Below are positions 29,681 to 37,289 of a DNA stretch of 64,000 nt, piece by piece (the first letter of the stretch is position 1; every line of letters starts with the position of its first letter). The translations under genes and the position numbers were made by a program. Below the pieces are notes generated by a model. The model did no database searches, was not told where the DNA came from, and saw only the letters and a program-made list of their open reading frames with translations. The DNA lies in NCBI GenBank assembly GCA_030247675.1, contig JAOTRX010000002.1, positions 1,488,001 to 1,552,000 of the forward strand. The letters are read 5' to 3'. The DNA comes from Desulforhopalus sp. (lineage in GTDB: Bacteria > Desulfobacterota > Desulfobulbia > Desulfobulbales > Desulfocapsaceae).

Positions 29681-30592
29681 CTATCTGAGAAGCATCTCGG
29701 GAATAGCCAGAGTGATGTTCTCTTCACCGGTTTTAGGGAGTTCGAGTGGCGTTTGGTTGAGGGAGATTCGAGTCGTGGTTTTGCCAGGCAAAGAGATGAT
29801 GAGTTTTTCCATGGCACGCCAGCTTACCTGCTCTCCTTCCTTGAAGATCATTGTCCGTTCCGGGTTGGTGTCTATGGTGAGAGACACCTTGGTTTCTTCC
29901 TGGAAGACGGCATTGACGTGGTATTTGGTCGTCCCCGGCGAGGAGAGTGTTTTGGCCGGTTCTACCGGTTGGGTCGTGGCTTCAGTCGAGGCAAGGGCTG
30001 GGGATGAAAGACTCAAGATGTTGGTCTGCGCAGGTGCCGTGCTTCGGGCCTGAGCGGCGGCAAAGAGTGATTGCGGGACGTTTGCTTCTGGGTTCTGTCG
30101 TGTTGTTTGTTCAACTTTGAGGGTTGGATCGAGGCTACGTAATTTACTGCTGAGGTAGGAAGCCGGGTTCCAGGAAAAATACCAGCATAAAAAAGCGCCA
30201 AAAAGGAGGAACAGGAGGAATATGAAGCCAAAATATGCAAAAGGCAGGGCGCTTGGAGGTTCCGCCAGGCTCTTCATGTCTTCTGCTAATCTGTTCGGTG
30301 GTGGGGTTTTATAGCGGTTTTCTTTGGGGTGAATTTTCCGTTCTTGCCCATACATTTCCAGTATTTCACTTGGATCAAGAGCAAGTTGACGGGCATAAAG
30401 GGTATAGAATCCTCTGGCAAACACTTCCGCCGGGAGCGAAGAAAAGTCACTCTCTTCAATAGCCTGGAGGTTTTTGGGTGATATCTTGGTGCCTTCGGCT
30501 ATCGACTCAATATCAAGTCCCTGTTTGATTCTTGTTTCCCGAAGGAATTCTCCGAGAGGGACGGTTTTTATTTCGGTGGAATGGGGCTGCAT
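29681..30592 (-). CDS. RodZ-like membrane protein with cytoplasmic helix-turn-helix
   Basis: A 303-aa single-pass membrane protein. Residues about 10-80 form an Xre-like helix-turn-helix (LGEFLRETRIKQGLDIESIA, then LQAIEESDFSSLPAEVFARGF). After a basic/proline-rich linker a membrane helix lies near residues 118-140 (FAYFGFIFLLFLLFGAFLCW). The periplasmic part has a Thr/Ala/Ser-rich stretch and a C-terminal DUF4115 domain (ISLPGKTTTRISLNQTPLEL). RodZ links MreB to cell-wall elongation. The start at ATG 30592 was chosen because the helix-turn-helix begins soon after; the frame is open upstream into surA. Confidence 0.85.
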   Translation of the reverse strand: MQPHSTEIKTVPLGEFLRETRIKQGLDIESIAEGTKISPKNLQAIEESDFSSLPAEVFARGFYTLYARQLALDPSEILEMYGQERKIHPKENRYKTPPPNRLAEDMKSLAEPPSALPFAYFGFIFLLFLLFGAFLCWYFSWNPASYLSSKLRSLDPTLKVEQTTRQNPEANVPQSLFAAAQARSTAPAQTNILSLSSPALASTEATTQPVEPAKTLSSPGTTKYHVNAVFQEETKVSLTIDTNPERTMIFKEGEQVSWRAMEKLIISLPGKTTTRISLNQTPLELPKTGEENITLAIPEMLLR

Positions 30593-30624
30593 AATTTCTA
30601 AATAAAAAGAGCTAGATGTTGAGT

Positions 30625-31638
30625 TTACAGTCTGCGAATATAGGCGTTTTCTTTGAGGCCTTTTACCCAATCCGAATAGGCTGCCTTTAATTTTTCCTCA
30701 TAGAGCTTTTCCTTGATTTCTTCCTTGGCCTTTTCATAGGAGGAGGATGTGGCTTGGTCGGTTGCGGAGAGTCGCTTGAAGAACTGATAATCCTCGGCTG
30801 TCAGTATGATTTGACTTATCTCGCCGGTCTTCAGCGAAGCCACTGCGGTTCGCATGGCTGGAGCCATGTCTTCGAGCTGCAAGATGCCGAGATCACCCCC
30901 GTCGCTCGCTGAAGGCAAATCAGAGAATTTCTTGGCGACATCTTTGAATTCCTGACCTTTTTTTACAAGGTCCAGTGCTCGCTCCGCTCGTTTCTTGGTC
31001 TCCTCTTTTTCTTCCCGCAATTTTTCCGGATCCGATATCCCCCGGTTCCACTGGAATCCCATCTGCAGCAAATAATAGCTGTCTTTGTCTATTTTAGTGG
31101 AAAAATGCTCGTTATAATAGTCGCGAATCATCTCCTCGGTAATGACGATTTTGGCGCGAACATCATAACTAACGAGTTTACTTTGCAATACCTGGTCACG
31201 GAGTTGCTTTTTGAGGGTCTCTTCCGTCAATCCTGAGCGGTCGAGCTTCTTTTTAAACTCAGTTGGGTCAAGGGCCATTCGGTTTCGGGTAGTGTTGAAA
31301 GCGGCCTCTAGCTCTTCGTCGCTTACCGTAGTATTGGTCGATTTTGCCCGTTGGTTAATGAGACGCCGGTCGATCATCGAATTGATGGTGGCCTCCCGGG
31401 CTTCGTTCATGGAATTCACCAGGGCCTGGCCGGAGGATTCTTTGGCTAAAATTTGGTAAATTCTCGCCATCTCCTCTTCCAACTCGGAAAGAGTGATAAC
31501 ATCGTCATTGACAACAGCCACAACTTTATCGACAACTTCGGCCCTTCCGATTACAGGGAACAACAATACTACCAGAAAAATGGCGAAAATCCCGCCGAGG
31601 AATCTGCTGAACTGCCGGTTTGTGGTGGGTCGAGTCAT
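30625..31638 (-). CDS. SurA-like periplasmic peptidyl-prolyl isomerase/chaperone
   Basis: A 337-aa exported protein, with a signal segment (FLGGIFAIFLVVLLFPVIGRA). It has the SurA N-terminal chaperone domain (VVDKVVAVVNDDVITLSELE) and one parvulin domain (about residues 195-300) with DGGDLGILQLEDMAPAMR. It should escort outer-membrane proteins to the Bam machinery and assist folding. It is the first gene of the surA-rodZ-recO cluster and divergent from the TlpA-like gene. Confidence 0.88.
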   Translation of the reverse strand: MTRPTTNRQFSRFLGGIFAIFLVVLLFPVIGRAEVVDKVVAVVNDDVITLSELEEEMARIYQILAKESSGQALVNSMNEAREATINSMIDRRLINQRAKSTNTTVSDEELEAAFNTTRNRMALDPTEFKKKLDRSGLTEETLKKQLRDQVLQSKLVSYDVRAKIVITEEMIRDYYNEHFSTKIDKDSYYLLQMGFQWNRGISDPEKLREEKEETKKRAERALDLVKKGQEFKDVAKKFSDLPSASDGGDLGILQLEDMAPAMRTAVASLKTGEISQIILTAEDYQFFKRLSATDQATSSSYEKAKEEIKEKLYEEKLKAAYSDWVKGLKENAYIRRL

Positions 31639-31974
31639 AGATATCCTAAACCGTAATTTAATGAAAAATTTGCGAAGATAAACATTGAAAACAGCAACAT
31701 GGACTGTGGTGCAATTCAGAAGGTATAACTAATTTGCCTTGCAGCAGTCCCTGAAAAAATAATAATTTCTGTGACTCAGCCAGGTTGATCCAGATCCATT
31801 TACCCAAATTGCCGATAAAAAGCTATTTTTATTGGTGGAAACCAGATGATTTTATAACATATTGAGCACCTGAAGTTCTCTTGGCCGTGGTTGACTTTAA
31901 AGGAATATGGGATAAATTGTTGCAAGAGTATATCATAGCGCGAATAATATTGAAATCTTCCCGGGAGTAATTCC
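31639..31974. promoter_or_regulatory. 336-bp divergent intergenic region between surA and the TlpA-like gene
   Basis: AT-rich, no open frame that looks coding. It should hold promoters for both directions. A TTGCAA at 31920-31925 and TAATAT at 31945-31950 (19-base spacing) is a poor but possible rightward promoter. No clear inverted repeat was seen. Confidence 0.4.
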
Positions 31975-32478
31975 ATGAAAAAGCTGCAAAAATCGACCTT
32001 GGCTGTTTTGTTTTTCCTTGTTATATCGGGTGGATTTATGTTTCCTGGGGAAATCACTGCGGCCACCCAGATGCCGGCGTTTGCGCTTGAGAATGTTCGT
32101 GACGGCAAGATTGTCAATTCGAGTGCTTTTAAGGGGAGAGTTCTTTTGTTGACCTTTTTCGCCACTTGGTGCCCACCCTGCAGGGAAGAGGTCCCTGTGT
32201 TGGTTAAGCTGCAAAAAGACATGGCCGACGCCGGATTTTCAGTGATAGGCATGTCCGTCGATCAACAGGGGCCGGCCAATGTGGCAAAATTTGTAGAAAG
32301 TAAGGAGATTAACTATCCGGTCCTCCTCGCAGGCGCAAAAACGGCTAGCGATTTCGGCGGGGTCTTTGAAATTCCCGTGGCATTTCTGGTAAACAAAACC
32401 GGTAATGTGGTGAAAAAATACAAAGGTTATGTGCATCACACCGTACTTGAAAAAGATATTCGAAGCCTCCTTAACTAA
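31975..32478 (+). CDS. TlpA/ResA-like periplasmic thioredoxin
   Basis: A 167-aa exported thiol-disulfide oxidoreductase. The signal peptide covers residues 1-30. The thioredoxin fold has the active site FFATWCPPCREEVPVL, the central insert typical of TlpA/ResA (SVIGMSVDQQGPANVAKFVE) and the cis-proline region EIPVAFLVNKTG. It probably keeps haem-site cysteines of apocytochrome c reduced or handles other periplasmic disulfides, and would receive electrons from a CcdA-like transporter such as the one at 6123-6875. It is followed by a strong terminator. Confidence 0.88.
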   Translation: MKKLQKSTLAVLFFLVISGGFMFPGEITAATQMPAFALENVRDGKIVNSSAFKGRVLLLTFFATWCPPCREEVPVLVKLQKDMADAGFSVIGMSVDQQGPANVAKFVESKEINYPVLLAGAKTASDFGGVFEIPVAFLVNKTGNVVKKYKGYVHHTVLEKDIRSLLN

Positions 32479-32564
32479 CTGACGGAAACCAAATTAGCCT
32501 GAGAAAGCTGGTCCATTCGGGGTTGTTGATTGACAGAGAAATCATTTTTCAGTAGTTTGGCGCG

Positions 32565-32598
32565 TCGGCTGATTTTTTGATCAGCCGATTCTTTTTTT
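32565..32598 (+). terminator. Rho-independent terminator after the TlpA-like gene
   Basis: Inverted repeat TCGGCTGA / TCAGCCGA (32565-32572 with 32581-32588) is followed by a T-rich tract ATTCTTTTTTT. It isolates the TlpA-like gene from the methyltransferase gene. Confidence 0.8.
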
Positions 32599-32616
32599 AT
32601 TGAGGTTGCATTTTTT

Positions 32617-33309
32617 ATGGATATTCGAACACTTCCCGAACAGGAACGTCAGATTTACAACCGTATCCGTTCGAAATATAAGCTGACCTTTGACCGTTTC
32701 GAGGTTGGCGAAAAACGCCTTCGTCTCCTGAAAATAGCTGATCTGGAGCAGTTTCTTGAGGGAAAAGACCCCTTTGCCAACGTGTCGGAGTTTCCGTTCT
32801 GGATTCGTCTCTGGGATGCTGCGATGGTCCTTGCTTACATTCTTGGCTCACAGCGGGATACCTCCGGTTGCCGACTGCTTGAACTTGGCGCTGGGTTAGG
32901 TGCCCCAGGGCTCGCTGCTGCCGCCGCCGGCTACACGGTGACCATTAGTGATTATGAAGATATCATTATGGATTTTCAAAAGGTGAGTGCTGCTGCCTCA
33001 GGGTTAAAAGGAGTAGAATTTATTCACCTGGATTGGCTGAATCCACCGAAACTTGAGCAATTCGATGTTTTAGCTGGGGCGGAAATTCTTTTTCGTGACG
33101 AGTTTTTCCAACCTCTGTTAAATATCTTTCAAACCCTGTTAAAACCTGATGGCATGATCTTTTTGGCGCACGATGCGACGAGACAGAGTTTGCCGAAGTT
33201 TCTCCAGCTTGCTGCTAAAGATTTTGATATTTCCATTAAAAAACAAATGATTAACCGGGATGGAAAAGCCAAAACGATAATTGTCAACCGTCTGCGTCAC
33301 AAAAAATGA
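32617..33309 (+). CDS. Class I SAM-dependent methyltransferase (METTL/lysine methyltransferase-like)
   Basis: A 230-aa protein of the protein-lysine/nicotinamide methyltransferase group. It has the pre-motif IRLWDAAMVLAYIL, motif I LLELGAGLGAPGLAAAAAGY, motif II ISDYEDII, and the post-II segment LDWLNPPKLEQFDVLAGAEIL. The substrate could be a lysine of a protein, but it cannot be told from sequence. GAGG lies about ten bases before the ATG. It precedes the tetrapyrrole genes by 93 bases and might be cotranscribed with them. Confidence 0.8.
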   Translation: MDIRTLPEQERQIYNRIRSKYKLTFDRFEVGEKRLRLLKIADLEQFLEGKDPFANVSEFPFWIRLWDAAMVLAYILGSQRDTSGCRLLELGAGLGAPGLAAAAAGYTVTISDYEDIIMDFQKVSAAASGLKGVEFIHLDWLNPPKLEQFDVLAGAEILFRDEFFQPLLNIFQTLLKPDGMIFLAHDATRQSLPKFLQLAAKDFDISIKKQMINRDGKAKTIIVNRLRHKK

Positions 33310-33402
33310 ATGGGAATTTTTGCCAGGATTTGAGCATACTGACGGTCCTTTTTGACCTGCGGTTCTCCTTGTGCCAACAATATCATAACACTAGCGACAG
33401 CT

Positions 33403-34107
33403 ATGCCCTTTTATCCCGTTAACCTGCGAATAACCGATCGGCTTTGTGTGGTAGTCGGGGGCGGTGATGTGGCGCTGCGCAAGACGAGGGGACTTCTGGA
33501 GGCCGATGCGCGGATTCGGCTTATCAGCCCGACAGTTCTGCCAGAATTGCGGATGTTAGCAGAAGAAGGCCAGATTTCCTGGGTAGAGAGGGGATATGTT
33601 GAAGGTGACCTGAAGGGGGCCTTCCTGGTGTTTGCCGCAACCAATGACCGTATTGTACAGACCCGGATAAAAATAGAGGCGGAAAAAACTGGGGTGATCC
33701 TCAATAGTGCCGACGATCCCAAGGGCAGTGACTTTCATATTCCAGCGCATTTTCGTCGTGGCAAGATGTTGATTGCAATATCGACTGGCGGAGGAAGCCC
33801 GGCCTTGGCCAAGAAAATTCGCCAAAAATTGGAAGAGGAAATTGGTCCGGAATACGAGGCGGCGGTAGATCTGCTCTTCTTGTTACGAGAAAGATTGTTA
33901 GAGGGTCGTGCTTTTTCAGCTGATCACAGTGAATTATTCCATCGTCTTCTTCATCTGGGGATACTCGACCTCTTGCGGAAGGAGGAATGGTTTGAGTTGC
34001 AAATGCTTCTCCTGCGGGAGCTTCCTGAGAATATCGACGCCATTGCCCTAGTTCGGCAGTTTCTTGAAAAGCACGACGGCAAGCGGAGACCGAGTGTCAG
34101 CCGCTGA
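33403..34107 (+). CDS. Precorrin-2 dehydrogenase / siroheme synthase N-terminal type
   Basis: Oxidises precorrin-2 to sirohydrochlorin with NAD+ on the way to sirohaem and, in sulfate reducers, to haem through the sirohaem route. The 234-aa protein begins PFYPVNLRITDRLCVVVGGG (the NAD-binding loop), continues VALRKTRGLLEADARI and has the domain-2 motif ISTGGGSPALAKKIRQKLE. It matches the CysG N-terminal/Met8 type without a methyltransferase domain. ATG 33403 gives the normal family start. Neighbours ccsA and hemA support the pathway. Confidence 0.9.
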   Translation: MPFYPVNLRITDRLCVVVGGGDVALRKTRGLLEADARIRLISPTVLPELRMLAEEGQISWVERGYVEGDLKGAFLVFAATNDRIVQTRIKIEAEKTGVILNSADDPKGSDFHIPAHFRRGKMLIAISTGGGSPALAKKIRQKLEEEIGPEYEAAVDLLFLLRERLLEGRAFSADHSELFHRLLHLGILDLLRKEEWFELQMLLLRELPENIDAIALVRQFLEKHDGKRRPSVSR

Positions 34108-34239
34108 CAGAAGATTTTTTGATGAAAGAGATCTCTCGGAAACGACATGCCGGGGAATAGCGAGCTACCGGTAATCAACAGCAGGTCTTGTATGAACTCC
34201 TCAGCCTCTCTGGCCCACATCTTTTAAACTGAGATACCT

Positions 34240-35067
34240 ATGGAAGAATTCACCTACCTCCTTTTCCTTACGGTTTTAGGCATCACCTTTCTTGCCGCAG
34301 CGGCATATTTTGTTTATTTTATCAGTCAAGACAAAAGGATAAGAAGGATAGCCAGAATGGTCATGGTGACCTCGGGTATTCTTCAAACTCTCTATATCCT
34401 TTTGCGCTACTTTCTTGCCGGTCATACCCCGATAACCTCTCAGCATGAAGCGGTGTTTTTTTTCGCCTGGGCGACTACCTGGGCCTATTTGTCTTTCCGG
34501 TGGCGATATACCGTTAAGAATTTTGGTACTTTTGTTTCCGTGCTGATTTTTGCCCTTGTCCTCATCTCTTCTTTTTCTGAAAAAAACATAGATCCGCTAC
34601 TTCCGGCCCTGCAAAGTGCTTGGCTGCCGGTCCATGGCGGGGTGTCGCTGATTGCTTACGGATTTCTATCCCTCGCCTTTTGTGGGGGTCTGATGTATCT
34701 GCTACTAGAGAGGGAACTGAAAAGCAAAAAATTCGGGTACTTCTTCCCTCGTTTTCCTTCCCTTGATGCCCTGGATCAACTCAACAATCACTGTTTGACG
34801 ACTGGTTTTGTGTTTTTAACGATAGGGATAGTCACCGGATCGATCTGGGCTCGACAGGCGTGGGGGACCTATTGGCAATGGGATCCGAAGGAAACCTGGT
34901 CACTGATAACCTGGTTTGTGTACCTTGTCCAAATTCATCAGCGTTTTACCGTGGGCTGGCGCGGCAAGAGGGCTGCGGTGATGGCGGTAGTAGGTTTTGC
35001 TGCGGTTATATTTACCCTGTGGGGCGTAACATATCTACTAGGTGGGGTGCATAGTTATGCCGGGTGA
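34240..35067 (+). CDS. ccsA: Cytochrome c biogenesis protein CcsA/HemX type
   Basis: A 275-aa membrane protein with about eight helices. It carries the tryptophan-rich haem-handling WWD motif WGTYWQWDPKETWSLITW and flanking conserved histidines (SQHEAVFFF, PVHGGVSLIAYGFLSLA). It delivers or attaches haem to periplasmic cytochromes c in system II. The gene overlaps hemA by 11 bases, as in many bacteria where hemX-hemA are joined. It fits the demand for multihaem cytochromes such as DsrJ. Confidence 0.9.
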   Translation: MEEFTYLLFLTVLGITFLAAAAYFVYFISQDKRIRRIARMVMVTSGILQTLYILLRYFLAGHTPITSQHEAVFFFAWATTWAYLSFRWRYTVKNFGTFVSVLIFALVLISSFSEKNIDPLLPALQSAWLPVHGGVSLIAYGFLSLAFCGGLMYLLLERELKSKKFGYFFPRFPSLDALDQLNNHCLTTGFVFLTIGIVTGSIWARQAWGTYWQWDPKETWSLITWFVYLVQIHQRFTVGWRGKRAAVMAVVGFAAVIFTLWGVTYLLGGVHSYAG

Positions 35068-36346
35068 AAATATCATCTTGCTCGGGGTAAATCATAAAAA
35101 CACTCCGGTTGAAATTCGAGAACAGATTGCCATGTCCGGCGGTTATGAAGGGCCGCTCCTGGCATTAAAAGGTGTCCCAGGTCTTCGCGAATATTACCTG
35201 CTTTCCACCTGTAACCGTGTCGAGTTGCTGTTGGTTGCTGATCCTCTTGAAGACGTCGAAGACCGGGTCATTGATTTTCTCTTCGGTAGCCGTATCAGCA
35301 ATGAGATCGCACGGAAGTATCTGTATCTATTGCACGGTCAGGATGCCGTTCATCATCTTTTTATGGTCGCTGCCAGTCTTGATTCCATGGTGGTGGGGGA
35401 GGCACAGATACTTGGACAATTAAAGGAGGCCTATCGGCATGCCGCTCATTTTGGTTGCACCGGGCCGCTCCTCAATAAAATGCTGCATAAATCATTTTCA
35501 GTTGCCAAGAGAGTGCGTACCGAAACAGCAATTGGTTCCTCTGCCGTTTCAATTAGCTATGCGGCGGTGCAGCTTGCCAAAAAGATTTTTGGTAACCTGA
35601 AAGATAAAAAGGTGCTCCTTGTAGGTGCCGGGGAGATGGCTGAACTCGCGGCAGAACATTTGGTTGGCCAGGGTGTGGGGGAAGTCGTCGTGGCCAATCG
35701 AACCCTGGCTAGAGCGGTTGATTTGGCCAGGCGTTTCAAGGGTCGAGCAGTTTCCATGGAAGAGTTGGTGTCTCAACTGCAATATGTTGATATCATTATT
35801 AGTTCGACAGGTGCAACCGAGATCATCCTACATAAGGAGCAAGTGAAATCGGTGATGCGGGCGAGAATGAACAATCCCCTCTTCTTCATCGATATAGCCG
35901 TGCCCCGTGACCTTGATCCACGGCTTATCGAAATCGATAATGTATATCTGTACGATATCGATGATCTGAGCAATGTCGTTGAGATTAACAAATCTGAACG
36001 TGATAAGGAGGCGGTGAAGGCTGCGAGAATTGTCGAGGAAGAAACACTCAAGTTTCTGAATTGGTATCAGGGGGTATCAGTTTCACCAACCATCCAGGCT
36101 CTAAAGAAAAAAATTGATTCCATCGCATTAAGCGAACTGGAGCGGACTTTAGCGAAGATGCCTCAGGTTACTGATGCAGACCGGAAGACTCTTGTTCGGA
36201 TGATGGAGGCTTTCTCTGCGAAAATTCTCCACGACCCCCTCATGTATCTGAAGAGTGAATCATGTTCCGGACGAGACAATAGTGACCAGAAGGTAACTAT
36301 CGTTCGTGAACTGTTCGGTTTGACCAGAGAAAATGATGAACGATAA
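35057..36346 (+). CDS. hemA: Glutamyl-tRNA reductase
   Basis: First committed step of tetrapyrrole synthesis by the C5 route: reduces glutamyl-tRNA to glutamate-1-semialdehyde. The 429-aa protein has the catalytic Cys in YLLSTCNRVELLLV, the conserved SMVVGEAQILGQLKEAY, the NADPH fold VLLVGAGEMAELAAEHL and a C-terminal dimerisation helix region. The ATG at 35057 lies inside the end of ccsA. Its end overlaps the next gene by 14 bases, which suggests coupled translation. Confidence 0.97.
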   Translation: MPGENIILLGVNHKNTPVEIREQIAMSGGYEGPLLALKGVPGLREYYLLSTCNRVELLLVADPLEDVEDRVIDFLFGSRISNEIARKYLYLLHGQDAVHHLFMVAASLDSMVVGEAQILGQLKEAYRHAAHFGCTGPLLNKMLHKSFSVAKRVRTETAIGSSAVSISYAAVQLAKKIFGNLKDKKVLLVGAGEMAELAAEHLVGQGVGEVVVANRTLARAVDLARRFKGRAVSMEELVSQLQYVDIIISSTGATEIILHKEQVKSVMRARMNNPLFFIDIAVPRDLDPRLIEIDNVYLYDIDDLSNVVEINKSERDKEAVKAARIVEEETLKFLNWYQGVSVSPTIQALKKKIDSIALSELERTLAKMPQVTDADRKTLVRMMEAFSAKILHDPLMYLKSESCSGRDNSDQKVTIVRELFGLTRENDER

Positions 36347-36839
36347 CCTCACCGAACTTTTAGAAAATGAATGGTATCTGGTCAGGCATTCCGGTGAGAC
36401 ACCGGAAATTGCCCTGCACTCCGCCATCTATTACCTGATTCGAGCGAAAGACGGCCCTCGGCTGGTGCTCAGTGAGGAACAGATGAACTGGCTTCGGCAA
36501 GCAGCAGTAGAGAGATTCTCAGAAATCATTCTCCGCGATCTTCACCATGTCAATAGTGGAACCCCGATATACCGCGGAATCAGTCGATCGATAATCAATT
36601 ATCGGAGGTTCTGTACTTTCTGTGAGCGGCAAAACATCGATCCCAGCCGCCTGCGTCAGCAAGTGGCGGAGGCCTTGATTGTATTTCTTGTTATCGAGCT
36701 TGCCGAAGTCAGTGAGGCAAAGCGTCTATCTATTATTAATTGCACGTACCACGAACTACAGAAGTTTGCGGAGGAGCTGGGAGTGGACCTCAATAGCGGG
36801 GTTTCCGATATTGCTGCTTTTTGTCTTTCTAATCAATAA
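36333..36839 (+). CDS. Hypothetical protein overlapping hemA
   Basis: A 168-aa soluble, mostly helical protein that I do not recognise. Visible features are LVLSEEQMNWLRQAAVERFS, a mid-region FCTFCERQNID with two Cys three apart, and a hydrophobic helix VAEALIVFLVIELAEV. It starts inside the last codons of hemA (ATG 36333, with a second ATG at 36336), so it is almost certainly cotranslated with it. The context suggests a role in tetrapyrrole synthesis or its control, but the sequence gives no direct support. Confidence 0.65.
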   Translation: MMNDNLTELLENEWYLVRHSGETPEIALHSAIYYLIRAKDGPRLVLSEEQMNWLRQAAVERFSEIILRDLHHVNSGTPIYRGISRSIINYRRFCTFCERQNIDPSRLRQQVAEALIVFLVIELAEVSEAKRLSIINCTYHELQKFAEELGVDLNSGVSDIAAFCLSNQ

Positions 36840-37289
36840 TATTTCGATATTTTTCCGCATAGTTCTTCTTTTCATCCACTGCCCAGGCTTTCGTACCGGT
36901 CGAATAAGCTGACAGGTTGGCGCCTATCGTACTGATGACCCACCGGCAGTATCCCAAGCCGAGTCTTGGTTGTAGTTGCTCTTTTTGCCACAACCAAGTC
37001 TGTATCATCCGGTCGTGGCGGAATTGGCGGTTTTCTTCCCACAAAATAAAGCCCTGGGTGTTACCAATGGGGCGATGTTGAAGAGCTATGGGTGGACGGC
37101 GTGCACACAGATTCCCGAGAAATGGTGTTCGGAGACGTCCACACGTTCCGAGTGATCAGGCAGAAAATGTCATCTTCCCACGGTAATTTTACAATTCGTA
37201 CGTGTTTGTCATGGTATTTGTTTGGTTGTTCTGTTATCACTTGTGGAACAAAAAATAGTCTCTATCCAGCTGCCGAACTCCTCTGTTAT
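36840..37289. promoter_or_regulatory. 450-bp region before prc
   Basis: The frame of prc is open back to 37092, but that stretch does not resemble the protein family and the signal peptide starts at 37290. I read this as an untranslated upstream region. It holds a spaced inverted repeat, GTGGACG at 37092-37098 and CGTCCAC at 37136-37142, which could form the base of a leader stem. No terminator with a T tract is seen after the gene ending at 36839. Confidence 0.4.

Noticed and set aside
37092..37289. Extension of prc upstream to 37092
   Set aside because: The upstream 66 codons do not resemble the family, and the signal peptide begins at the later ATG, so a long N-terminal extension is unlikely.
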